Shown here piece by piece: positions 1 through 6,303 of a DNA stretch of 20,754 nt (its first letter is position 1; the number at the start of each line of letters is the position of its first letter). The notes below the pieces were generated by a model that saw nothing but the letters and a program-made list of their open reading frames with translations, made no database searches and was not told the origin of the DNA. The position numbers and the translations under genes were made by a program. This DNA comes from CAYNGH01 sp964396845 (GTDB lineage: Bacteria; Vulcanimicrobiota; JAJTBE01; CAYNGH01), in contig CAYNGH010000045.1 of NCBI GenBank assembly GCA_964396845.1, positions 1 through 20,754 on the forward strand. Direction: 5' to 3'.

Positions 1-255
1 AACCCGACGGGGCTGAAGGCCATCGGCGGAAACCTTTACGAAGCCACCGAGGTGTGCGGTGCCATGACTTCTGATATTCCCGGCCAGAACGGTCTTGGAA
101 TAGTGGCCCAGGGTTTCCTGGAAAAATCCAATGTCAATGTTGTGGCGGAAATGATGAACATCATTCAGGCCCAGCGGGCATATGAGATGGCTCAGAAGGG
201 CGTCCAGGCCGCCGATGAAATGACCCGTATGGCCAACCAGCTTCACAAGGGTTAA
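1..255 (+). CDS. flgG: Flagellar basal-body rod protein FlgG, C-terminal end (5' truncated by window edge)
   Basis: FlgG builds the distal rod of the flagellar axle that passes from the basal body toward the hook. Only the last 84 codons are here, reading in frame from base 1 and ending at TAA 253-255. The visible tail has the FlgG C-terminal signature: NPTGLKAIGGNLY, then GQNGLGIVAQGFLEKSNVNV and EMMNIIQAQRAYEM, the helix that packs in the rod core. The GTG at 52 and ATG at 64 are internal codons, not starts. flgJ follows after 44 bases, with none of flgA, flgH or flgI between them, so this operon lacks the usual P-ring and L-ring genes. Identification is firm; FlgF or another rod paralogue is a minor alternative. 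Confidence 0.93.
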   Translation, partial: NPTGLKAIGGNLYEATEVCGAMTSDIPGQNGLGIVAQGFLEKSNVNVVAEMMNIIQAQRAYEMAQKGVQAADEMTRMANQLHKG

Positions 256-299
256 CCGGTGACCGGCAGATCAATTAATATTTGGAGGGATAACAGGTA

Positions 300-605
300 A
301 TGAATATCCATGGAATGAATCCCCAGCCAATCCAGAAGGCAGCCGAGAACCTTCCCTCGGCCAGGAAAAATGATGCGGCTCTGCAGAAAGCCTGCAAGGA
401 GTTTGAATCTCTATTCCTGAATCAGTTGCTTACCTCGATGCGTAAGACCATACCCAAATCAGACCTGATGGGGAAGGAAGCAAGCCAGGAGAAGGAAATG
501 TATGAGAGCATGATGGATCAGGAGATGGCCAAGTCCTGGTCCCAGGGTGATGGTATCGGCCTGGCCAATGTTCTTTATCAACAGCTCAAAAAAGACAAGG
601 CATAG
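300..605 (+). CDS. flgJ: Rod-binding protein, FlgJ N-terminal-domain type
   Basis: This 101-residue protein matches the N-terminal rod-binding domain of FlgJ, which caps and helps assemble the rod in the periplasm or cell wall. The signature core is ALQKACKEFESLFLNQLLTS (about residues 26-45), followed by MRKTIPKS, an acidic EKEMYESMMDQEMA helix and a glycine-containing GDGIGLANVLYQQL end. The C-terminal muramidase domain of the enterobacterial ~310-residue protein is absent. The short form is common in lineages where another enzyme cuts the wall. The ATG at 300 has a good ribosome binding site, GGAGGG, about eight bases upstream. It is probably co-transcribed with flgG and ends the operon, since a terminator lies about 75 bases downstream. 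Identification is confident. Confidence 0.9.
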   Translation: MNIHGMNPQPIQKAAENLPSARKNDAALQKACKEFESLFLNQLLTSMRKTIPKSDLMGKEASQEKEMYESMMDQEMAKSWSQGDGIGLANVLYQQLKKDKA

Positions 606-678
606 ACTGGCATTATACGGCAATAACTGAGGCAGTCCCCACAGGGGGTTGATTCAGGCAGGTGTACAAAAATCCTCG

Positions 679-703
679 CCCCGGTTGAAGCCGGGGTTTT
701 TTT
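679..703 (+). terminator. Rho-independent terminator of the flgG-flgJ operon
   Basis: A perfect GC-rich stem, CCCCGG (679-684) with CCGGGG (691-696), encloses the loop TTGAAG and is followed at once by seven T residues (697-703). It lies 74 bases after the flgJ stop and should end the flagellar transcript. The following 180 bases are clearly more AT-rich. Confidence 0.9.
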
Positions 704-825
704 CTTTTAATGACGGCTTATGCTGTAAAATTGAGATAATCTGTTTTACTGTGAAAAACCGGAAAGGATTTTTAGCTTTTTTAACTAAATTTACATTAAA
801 GCAAAAATTCAGTTTGAGGGCAACC

Positions 826-856
826 TTGACACATTTATTGCTGGTGAAGTCATAAC
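826..856 (+). promoter_or_regulatory. Possible sigma70-type promoter for the downstream methyltransferase
   Basis: A perfect -35 hexamer TTGACA (826-831) is followed after 19 bases by CATAAC (851-856), a 4/6 match to TATAAT. The start codon lies at 888, which would leave a leader of roughly 25 bases. The long spacer makes this only a candidate. The rest of 704-887 is AT-rich and shows no other structure I can support. Confidence 0.3.
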
Positions 857-887
857 TGAAGTATTAATAGAGTATTGGAATCAACTC

Positions 888-1481
888 ATGAGAAATATTG
901 TTTACAACTTGTTTAAACAGCTTGCAGTAAAAGTCGGGTTACCCTTGCGGTGGAAATATTTAACAAAGCGTCTTTCTCCTTATCTGAAGAATTCCGGCAG
1001 GGTCCTGGATGTGGGAGCATCCTGCGGAACTCTTGCCTGTGAGTTGTCTAAGGACATTCCTGAAGCAAAATTTGAAGGTGTGGATGTATATCTGCAGCCG
1101 GAAAGCTTTATTCCCGTTACAAAATATGATGGAAAAAATATACCCCACCCTGGGGATTCCTTCGACTGCGTCATGCTGATTGATGTTCTCCATCATGATA
1201 ATAATCCTGAAGAAGTGTTGCGGGAAGCAAAACGCGTATCACGAAAGTATATCCTTATAAAAGATCATTACTGGGATAATGAGGTTGACTTTACCCTGCT
1301 CAAGGTTGTTGATTATGCCGGCAACAAACCCTGTGGGGTCAGGCTGCCTTATAACTTCATGAAAATCAACGAATGGAACGGAATGTTCAACAGAACCGAC
1401 CTGAAGACCAGAAAAATTGAAAAATTCAGGTACAACGCCGTTGACCCTTGCAAGCATGTGATCTACCTGCTGGAGAAGTAA
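888..1481 (+). CDS. Class I SAM-dependent methyltransferase (Methyltransf_11-like), substrate unknown
   Basis: This 197-residue protein has a Rossmann-type methyltransferase core. Motif I is VLDVGASCG (residues 39-47), which binds S-adenosylmethionine. An acidic end to strand 2 follows in FEGVDVYLQP (D66). A post-motif segment, FDCVMLIDVLHHDNNPEEVLREAKRV, includes the VLHH typical of Methyltransf_11 small-molecule or lipid methylases; a YILIKDHYWDN strand-loop comes next. No target-specific domain is visible, so the substrate cannot be named. The ATG at 888 has only a weak ribosome binding site. The gene sits alone between the flagellar terminator and a convergent gene whose stop is only four bases away. 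Its AT-rich upstream region differs from the neighbouring DNA, which may mean insertion by transfer. Confidence 0.8.
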   Translation: MRNIVYNLFKQLAVKVGLPLRWKYLTKRLSPYLKNSGRVLDVGASCGTLACELSKDIPEAKFEGVDVYLQPESFIPVTKYDGKNIPHPGDSFDCVMLIDVLHHDNNPEEVLREAKRVSRKYILIKDHYWDNEVDFTLLKVVDYAGNKPCGVRLPYNFMKINEWNGMFNRTDLKTRKIEKFRYNAVDPCKHVIYLLEK

Positions 1482-1485
1482 TTTT

Positions 1486-3042
1486 TTACCCCTGGTTTGT
1501 AAAGAAAGTATTCAGAGCTCTGCCGGGCTGATGAGTTATCGTGGATTCCAGATTGTCTGCCCCGGCGATTCTCAGGGTGTTGCGGATGAGATCTCTGGTC
1601 TGACTGGAAATACCTGCTCCCAGGTGAGATGCCTCCTGATAGTCCCGCATCAGTTTCCCCAGGGCTCCGCCGGGAGTTGCCTGATTATAAACACTGGGCC
1701 CATTGTTTTCTTTTCCCTTTTCGCTGTTGCCGTTAACCGACAGCCCCACCACAGGAATACTGGTGTGACGGTTGGCCCCCATCTGGTTGCCTGATTGGAT
1801 CTCCTGCAGGACTGCGTGGCAGTCGTTGGCTATCATCTGATCAAAATTGGCTTCCTTTGCAGGTTTGAAAAGCTGGGCTGAGGCAAATTTCTTTTTCAAC
1901 TCGAAGGAATTCTCTGTGTTGGTTTCCAGGGGAGTCCCCCGGAGCATTCTGGCGTGATCTTCGCCGGCTTCATGAGCTTCCAGCCGTTCCAGCATGCTTT
2001 GAACCTGCTCAATTTCCTGGCGGTTTTCTCCCGGCCCTCGGGTGGAAATAATCTCCACCTTCTTCTTTACCTCAACACGGGTATGCATCATTATCTGTTT
2101 TTCAACAGCAATATTCGCCTGGGCTTCGGGAGTATTGGCTTCCTGGGCAGCCTCTGCAACGGCCTGTTTCTCGATGGATACCGGGTCATCCTTGACACTG
2201 CCGTCCCGGACAGGCTCCTGGTCAATGGGTTTGTCATCTGTTGCAGTTTTGTTATTGTCAATATTGTCGGGTTTGACAGGTTCTCTGTCCTTGACCGGGT
2301 CCGGGGCTGGTTTTTCTGCTTCTTCTTTTGCCTGGTTGTCCTTGAGCTGGTCAACTGCTTTATCTTGATTTTTGGCTATTTCCGATGCATTATCCTTGCC
2401 TTCTATTTGCTTCTGTATGCCCGGTGGCAGACCCTTGCCGTCTTCTCCAACTTTCTTGGCCAGTCCCGGCGGAAGGCCTTTGCCGTCTTCCCCGGCTTTC
2501 TTGGCCAGTCCCGGTGGCAGGCCCTTGCCCCCGCCGGCTTTCTTGGCCAGTCCTGGAGGCAGTCCCTTGCCTCCGCCTTGTGCTTCATTTTGTTCTGCCT
2601 GAATGTCCTGCTTTGCCTGATCTTTATGCCGGGCGACTTCTTCCTGCTGTCTTTCCATTTTATCTATGGTCTGGTTCTGCTGAGCCTTGTAATTGTCAAG
2701 TATCTGGCGATCCGCTTGAGATTCTTTACCGCCGGATTGATCCACCTGTTTTTCGTATTGCTGGAAAACTCTGTCCTTCTGGGCTTTGAATTCCTTCACC
2801 TGATCATTGTCCCTGGCATCATCCTGTTTGATCCAGTCAGGAACCTTAAAATTATCATTGCCGGAGGGTTTGGTTTCCTGAACTGCTTCAGGAGAAACAG
2901 ATATTTTATCGCCGGCATTATCCTGTTGCGGGATCTGCCGGGTCTCTTGGGGCTTCCCCCCTTTGTTTGGGCCTCCTGCATGGGCTGGCGGGCCATGGCC
3001 TGCGCCCTTGATATTATTGCCTGCTCCGATGGGTTTTGACAT
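1486..3042 (-). CDS. Large low-complexity, glutamine/lysine/aspartate-rich protein with GKGLPPG repeats; function unknown
   Basis: I do not recognise this 518-residue protein. It is hydrophilic and mostly disordered in composition, with no signal peptide or membrane segment. Residues 1-40 are rich in Gly, Pro and Lys. Residues 45-53 read DKISVSPEA, similar to the DxVxxSPEA stretch near the N-terminus of FlgM anti-sigma factors, a weak hint of a flagellar link. Residues 80-150 are a Gln/Lys/Glu coiled-coil-like region. Residues 156-212 carry four copies of a GKGLPPG unit. Residues 220-300 are Asp/Lys/Pro-rich. From about 300 the sequence looks more globular, including EVKKKVEIISTRGPGENR, NDCHAVLQEIQ and a C-terminal DLIRNTLRIAGADNLE segment. 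The ATG at 3042 has a G-rich ribosome site (GGGGGT, 3053-3058). The gene diverges from the carbamoyltransferase cluster across a palindrome-bearing region. The long ORFs on the opposite strand are shadows of its biased composition. Confidence 0.75.
   Translation of the reverse strand: MSKPIGAGNNIKGAGHGPPAHAGGPNKGGKPQETRQIPQQDNAGDKISVSPEAVQETKPSGNDNFKVPDWIKQDDARDNDQVKEFKAQKDRVFQQYEKQVDQSGGKESQADRQILDNYKAQQNQTIDKMERQQEEVARHKDQAKQDIQAEQNEAQGGGKGLPPGLAKKAGGGKGLPPGLAKKAGEDGKGLPPGLAKKVGEDGKGLPPGIQKQIEGKDNASEIAKNQDKAVDQLKDNQAKEEAEKPAPDPVKDREPVKPDNIDNNKTATDDKPIDQEPVRDGSVKDDPVSIEKQAVAEAAQEANTPEAQANIAVEKQIMMHTRVEVKKKVEIISTRGPGENRQEIEQVQSMLERLEAHEAGEDHARMLRGTPLETNTENSFELKKKFASAQLFKPAKEANFDQMIANDCHAVLQEIQSGNQMGANRHTSIPVVGLSVNGNSEKGKENNGPSVYNQATPGGALGKLMRDYQEASHLGAGISSQTRDLIRNTLRIAGADNLESTITHQPGRALNTFFTNQG
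2407..2577 (-). repeat. Four in-frame tandem repeats encoding a GKGLPPGLAKKAG-type unit
   Basis: Within the 518-residue protein, residues 156-212 contain four tandem units of 14-15 residues with the core GKGLPPGLAKK. The first three cores are identical; the last reads GKGLPPGIQKQ. Linkers alternate between AGG and AGED or VGED. The DNA copies are close but not identical, which suggests repeated slippage or recombination followed by drift. Confidence 0.9.
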
Positions 3043-3116
3043 TTTTATCTACCCCCTGGCATTCTTCTCCGTATGTTTTTATGGGAAGCAAAAAAGAGTA
3101 TGCTCCTCCTGTTAAT

Positions 3117-3122
3117 ATTATA
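3117..3122 (-). promoter_or_regulatory. Candidate -10 element for the 518-residue-protein gene
   Basis: On the minus strand these bases read TATAAT, a perfect -10 hexamer about 75 bases upstream of the start codon at 3042. No good -35 hexamer lies at 16-18 bases; the best match is 3/6. The call rests on the -10 alone. Confidence 0.3.
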
Positions 3123-3155
3123 TCATACCCCCTTGGAAACTTCGAGCATATGTTG

Positions 3156-3170
3156 TTACCAAATTGGTAA
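3156..3170. promoter_or_regulatory. Perfect 7-bp palindrome, candidate operator
   Basis: TTACCAA (3156-3162) and TTGGTAA (3164-3170) are perfect inverted repeats around one central A. The site is in the divergent intergenic region, 21 bases from a second and longer palindrome, and just upstream of the minus-strand TATAAT. There is no T-tract, so a regulator-binding site is more likely than a terminator. Confidence 0.5.
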
Positions 3171-3190
3171 AAATGTAAATATTGTGTTAA

Positions 3191-3219
3191 AAACATGTTA
3201 ACACCCTGTTAACATGTTT
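3191..3219. promoter_or_regulatory. Perfect 13-bp inverted repeat with 3-base centre, candidate operator
   Basis: The left arm AAACATGTTAACA (3191-3203) and right arm TGTTAACATGTTT (3207-3219) are exact reverse complements around CCC. Each arm contains two smaller palindromes, ACATGT and GTTAAC. The site lies between divergent genes, about 100 bases upstream of the plus-strand cluster start at 3318 and about 150 bases upstream of the minus-strand gene. A dimeric or tetrameric regulator site is the likeliest reading. It could also form an RNA hairpin, but there is no T-run and the stem is AT-rich. Confidence 0.6.
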
Positions 3220-3317
3220 AATGTGGATACTTCATTTGTCCGGGGATGCCTGTTACAGGAATTGCCCCCGGATGATGGAATTTATACTGGTGGCATTCGA
3301 CATGGGAAAGGTTTCAT

Positions 3318-3506
3318 ATGGCCGAGATACTGCTGACAATTATTTACTACGGGATATTGGGCCCTGTTCAGTGGATGATGAAGCTGGCGGGTATTAAACC
3401 TCTCGATTGTTCCCCCGGGGGTGAATCCTGCTGGGTGGAGATTCCTGAAGGCCATCGGCTTCATCAATGCCGTGGAGCCTTCAGATGCGAGGAGGAGCAA
3501 AGTTGA
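3318..3506 (+). CDS. Mini membrane protein (62 aa) coupled to the carbamoyltransferase; resembles the tail of SxtJ-like proteins
   Basis: This short gene looks real. Its ATG at 3318 has a purine-rich ribosome site, GGGAAAGG (3304-3311), six bases upstream. Its TGA (3504-3506) overlaps the TTG start of the carbamoyltransferase in a TTGA junction. The protein has one hydrophobic segment, about residues 4-25 (ILLTIIYYGILGPVQWMMKL), then AGIKPLD and a polar, cysteine-containing tail. From memory of the family, larger SxtJ-like membrane proteins encoded beside NodU-type carbamoyltransferases end in a similar way: a helix, then an MRLFGxDPL-like stretch and a tryptophan. I infer a reduced version or remnant of such a partner. 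It could also be a leader ORF whose main job is translational coupling. Confidence 0.6.
   Translation: MAEILLTIIYYGILGPVQWMMKLAGIKPLDCSPGGESCWVEIPEGHRLHQCRGAFRCEEEQS
3491..3497 (+). promoter_or_regulatory. Ribosome binding site fixing the TTG start of the carbamoyltransferase
   Basis: GGAGGAG lies five bases before TTG 3503-3505. It sits inside the last codons of the upstream mini-gene and supports TTG over the in-frame ATG codons at 3467 and 3485, which have no comparable site and would add residues that the family lacks. Confidence 0.75.
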
Positions 3507-5197
3507 ACATCCTGGGGATATCGTGCTTTTATCACGATTCTGCCGTTGCATTGCTTCAGGATGGGCGGGTAGTTGCCGCCGCGGAAGAAGAACGGTTTAC
3601 CCGGCAGAAGCATACCAGGGATTTTCCTTCCCATGCTCTGGATTTCTGCCTGTCCCAGGGAGGGATTAAATTTGATGATCTCGATTATATTGCCTTTTAT
3701 GAAGTTCCCCGGCTCAAGTTCCACCGGCTGATTATGACATACCTGGATCAATATCCCCACAGCCGGGAGCAGTTTTTTTACTTTCTGCCCATGTGGATGC
3801 AGCGAACCAGAGAATTCCGAAAAAAACTGGAATCCCGCATTCGAGGAAAAACCCGGATTGTATATGTTCAGCATCATGGCACCCACGGGGCTGCAGCTTT
3901 TCTGCCTTCTCCCTTTGAAAAAGCCGCTATTCTCACCGTTGACGGGGTGGGGGAATGGGCCACCACCAGCTGGGGAGTGGGCCAGGGAAACAGGCTAAGT
4001 CTGCACAGCGAAATTCGGTTTCCCCATTCCCTGGGGCTTCTTTATTCGACAATCACATCTTATCTGGGGTTCCGGGTCAACAACGGCGAGGGCAAAGTGA
4101 TGGGCCTTGCCTCCTATGGAGAGCCTCGCTTCATAGAGCAGTTCCAGAAACTGATTCGAATTAACCCCGATGGCACATTCTGCCTGAATATGGATTATTT
4201 TAATTTCCACCGGGGACTGGAAATGTTCAATGACAGATTTCATCGGCTTTTTGACTGCCAGCGTCAGCCCGAGGCAGCCATCGAAAAAAAACATATGGAT
4301 ATGGCGGCAACTCTGCAGTATTTTCTGGAATCAGCCATGGTCCTGATGGCCAGGGACATCCGGGGTAAGACCGGCCTTGACAGTTTGTGTATTGCCGGGG
4401 GAGTAGGACTCAATTCCGTGGCCAATGGCAGAATTCTGAAGGAATCAGGCTTCAGGAATATCTTCATCCAGCCTGCCAGCTCCGATGCCGGTTCTGCCCT
4501 GGGAGCAGCCCTGTATGTGTGGAACTGTCTGCTGAACCGGCCTGAACGGTGGGCCATGAACCCTTACCTGGGATACCGGGGGACCCGGCATGAGGTGGAA
4601 AAATACCTTGACAGAGCCGGTATTCCCTATGAAAAATTAGATGATAATGAGCTTTTTGACCAGGTCGCCGGGCTGATTTCCAGGGATAAGATGGTGGGAT
4701 GGTATCGGGGCAGGATGGAATTCGGCCCCCGGGCCCTGGGTAATCGGAGTATTCTGGCCAACCCCAGAAGTCTTTCCATGAAGGATGTCTTAAATGCCAG
4801 GGTTAAATTCCGGGAACCTTTCCGGCCCTATGCCGCTGCGGTAATGGAAGATCACCTGGGGGATTATTTTGACTGCACACATCCTTCACCTCACATGCTT
4901 CTGGTTTATAATGTTCTGGAGCATCGAAAGCTGGAGATACCTTCAGTCACTCATGTGGATGGAACCTGCCGGGTTCAGTCGGTGACAGAAGAATCCAACG
5001 GGGATTTTTACCGGCTTATTGATGCTTTTTATCGGGTTACAGGGACTCCGGTGCTGTTGAATACATCTTTCAATATTCGGGGGGAACCCATTGTAATGAC
5101 CGTCAGAGATGCAGTTAACTGTTACCAGAATACAGGGCTGGACGCCCTGGCCGCCGATAACTGCCTTCTGGTAAAGGACAGGGGGGAGGCCCGGTGA
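3503..5197 (+). CDS. NodU/CmcH/TobZ-type O-carbamoyltransferase
   Basis: Members of this family use carbamoyl phosphate and ATP to make carbamoyl-adenylate, then move the carbamoyl group to a hydroxyl on a sugar or other small molecule. From the TTG start the protein has 564 residues, the usual length, and begins with the family hallmark (M/L)NILGISCFYHDSA. The N-terminal Kae1-like domain carries EERFTRQKH, the metal-site motif HHGTHGAAAF (residues 124-133), LTVDGVGEWATTS (from residue 144), NNGEGKVMGLASYGEP and AGGVGLNSVANG. The C-terminal domain has the typical GRMEFGPRALGNRSILANPR, FREPFRPYAAAV and TPVLLNTSFNIRGEPIV. No key residue appears lost. It is coupled by TTGA to the mini-gene before it and by GTGA to the MBL-fold gene after it. 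The acceptor is unknown; the neighbours suggest a glycan or glycoconjugate. Confidence 0.93.
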   Translation: MNILGISCFYHDSAVALLQDGRVVAAAEEERFTRQKHTRDFPSHALDFCLSQGGIKFDDLDYIAFYEVPRLKFHRLIMTYLDQYPHSREQFFYFLPMWMQRTREFRKKLESRIRGKTRIVYVQHHGTHGAAAFLPSPFEKAAILTVDGVGEWATTSWGVGQGNRLSLHSEIRFPHSLGLLYSTITSYLGFRVNNGEGKVMGLASYGEPRFIEQFQKLIRINPDGTFCLNMDYFNFHRGLEMFNDRFHRLFDCQRQPEAAIEKKHMDMAATLQYFLESAMVLMARDIRGKTGLDSLCIAGGVGLNSVANGRILKESGFRNIFIQPASSDAGSALGAALYVWNCLLNRPERWAMNPYLGYRGTRHEVEKYLDRAGIPYEKLDDNELFDQVAGLISRDKMVGWYRGRMEFGPRALGNRSILANPRSLSMKDVLNARVKFREPFRPYAAAVMEDHLGDYFDCTHPSPHMLLVYNVLEHRKLEIPSVTHVDGTCRVQSVTEESNGDFYRLIDAFYRVTGTPVLLNTSFNIRGEPIVMTVRDAVNCYQNTGLDALAADNCLLVKDRGEAR

Positions 5198-6303
5198 CAA
5201 CGACTTCTTCCTGCTCCCGCAGTGATGAAGGTTGCAGGGTGCTGAAATACCTGCTGGGGGTTCAACTTGCCATCGTTGTATTTGTAATGATATATTTTTC
5301 CTGCCGGGAAAATCAGACAATAATGATTCTGGAACAACCTCTTCCTATTCAATATATGAACAAGGCCAGGGATCAGGCGGTAACTGCGGAGAGAATTCAT
5401 GATACTGTAACTTTTCTTACTGGCGACGGCAACTATCGCGGGGATCTTGAGGCTGATCGGGGGCAGGGGCTTTTCATCAGCCTTCGGGAGGAAATATCCC
5501 CCGATGCTCCCCTGCTTGATTTATTCCGGGAATATCTGGGGGAGGATGAAGCTGATGCCATCGCCCTGGAGATGAGCCGATCCGATTCCCTGAACATGTT
5601 GATGGGGGCCGGCAGTGACAGCAGAGCCTTCATGCACAACTGCCAACGGCTGACGGTTATATCCATGGCCCGTTCTCCCCTTCTTCCCTGGGATCGGGAG
5701 CTGGACCTTGTGATTCTTCCGGGGTTTTCCCCGGGAATGACGGGAGGACTCAACCGGATCCTGATGGAAAATCCCCATGTGACGGTTCTCTGCCCGCCGG
5801 TGACCTCCGGGATCCTGGCAAATCATCTGGATTTCCTTGACAGCATTCCCCGGCTGGTACCTGTGTTTCCCGGCAGAACCCGGCTGACGAATCGTCTGTG
5901 GAGTCTGGTTCTTCCCACAGGAGAAGGTTCTCCGGATTCGGATTATGAACTTTTTCTGCTGGCGGAAACCTCCCGGGGAATGGTGTTGATAAGCGGAATG
6001 GGCCGGCCCGGGGTGGAGGAGATTCTCGGGCATTCTGCCTTGGATGGCTTTGATTTTTCTCTTTTTGTTGGGGGGGTTGATATGGCTATGGTTCTCGAGG
6101 ATCCAGCCCTGCTGCCTTCTCTTGAACGGGTAAAAAAACGTTTCCCGGATTTGATAATAAGCCCCAATCACAAACTATCTCCTGTTGCTCGGAATGCAAT
6201 GGAACAGGTGTTTGGTGACAGGCTTATGGTGCCGGGAACCGGGGATGTGCTTGATATTGAACAGGATATGCTCTATCGGTTCCGGGTTCACAGGGAAGAT
6301 TGA
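5194..6303 (+). CDS. Membrane-anchored metallo-beta-lactamase-fold protein lacking metal ligands (putative pseudoenzyme)
   Basis: This 369-residue protein starts at GTG 5194, overlapping the carbamoyltransferase stop (GTGA), with a G-rich ribosome site at about 5181-5188. Residues 17-36 form one hydrophobic segment, so the rest is probably outside the membrane. The body aligns by eye with MBL-fold proteins of the dihydropterin/ribofuranosyl-aminobenzene phosphate synthase type. The expected LSHGHYDHTGGL is replaced by LPGFSPGMTGGL (175-186), TGCSHPG by SGMGRPG (267-273), GGFH by GGVD (293-296) and PCHCTG by SPNHKL (323-328). Thus nearly every zinc-binding His or Asp is gone while the fold-defining glycines and hydrophobic strands remain. 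I infer a binding or scaffold role, or altered chemistry, in the carbamoyltransferase pathway. The family call comes from recalled motif spacing and needs a profile search. Confidence 0.6.
   Translation: MTTTSSCSRSDEGCRVLKYLLGVQLAIVVFVMIYFSCRENQTIMILEQPLPIQYMNKARDQAVTAERIHDTVTFLTGDGNYRGDLEADRGQGLFISLREEISPDAPLLDLFREYLGEDEADAIALEMSRSDSLNMLMGAGSDSRAFMHNCQRLTVISMARSPLLPWDRELDLVILPGFSPGMTGGLNRILMENPHVTVLCPPVTSGILANHLDFLDSIPRLVPVFPGRTRLTNRLWSLVLPTGEGSPDSDYELFLLAETSRGMVLISGMGRPGVEEILGHSALDGFDFSLFVGGVDMAMVLEDPALLPSLERVKKRFPDLIISPNHKLSPVARNAMEQVFGDRLMVPGTGDVLDIEQDMLYRFRVHRED

Noticed and set aside
649..855. Plus-strand open frame of 68 codons across the flagellar terminator
   Set aside because: It reads through the terminator hairpin and AT-rich spacer, has no good ribosome site and looks like no protein.
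2407..2577. Possible CRISPR-like repeats
   Set aside because: The repeats are in-frame codons for GKGLPPG units without spacers of constant length.
1954..3039. Long plus-strand open frame opposite the 518-residue gene
   Set aside because: It is a mirror of a Gln/Lys/Asp-rich coding sequence, giving a Phe/Leu-rich nonsense product with no ribosome site; the minus-strand frame has coherent repeats and a good start.
3467..3502. ATG 3467 as carbamoyltransferase start
   Set aside because: It adds 12 residues absent from the family and has no ribosome site; TTG 3503 has GGAGGAG at five bases.
5521..6171. Minus-strand open frame of 216 codons inside the MBL-fold gene
   Set aside because: Antisense shadow with His/Gln/Arg-rich random composition and no start signal.
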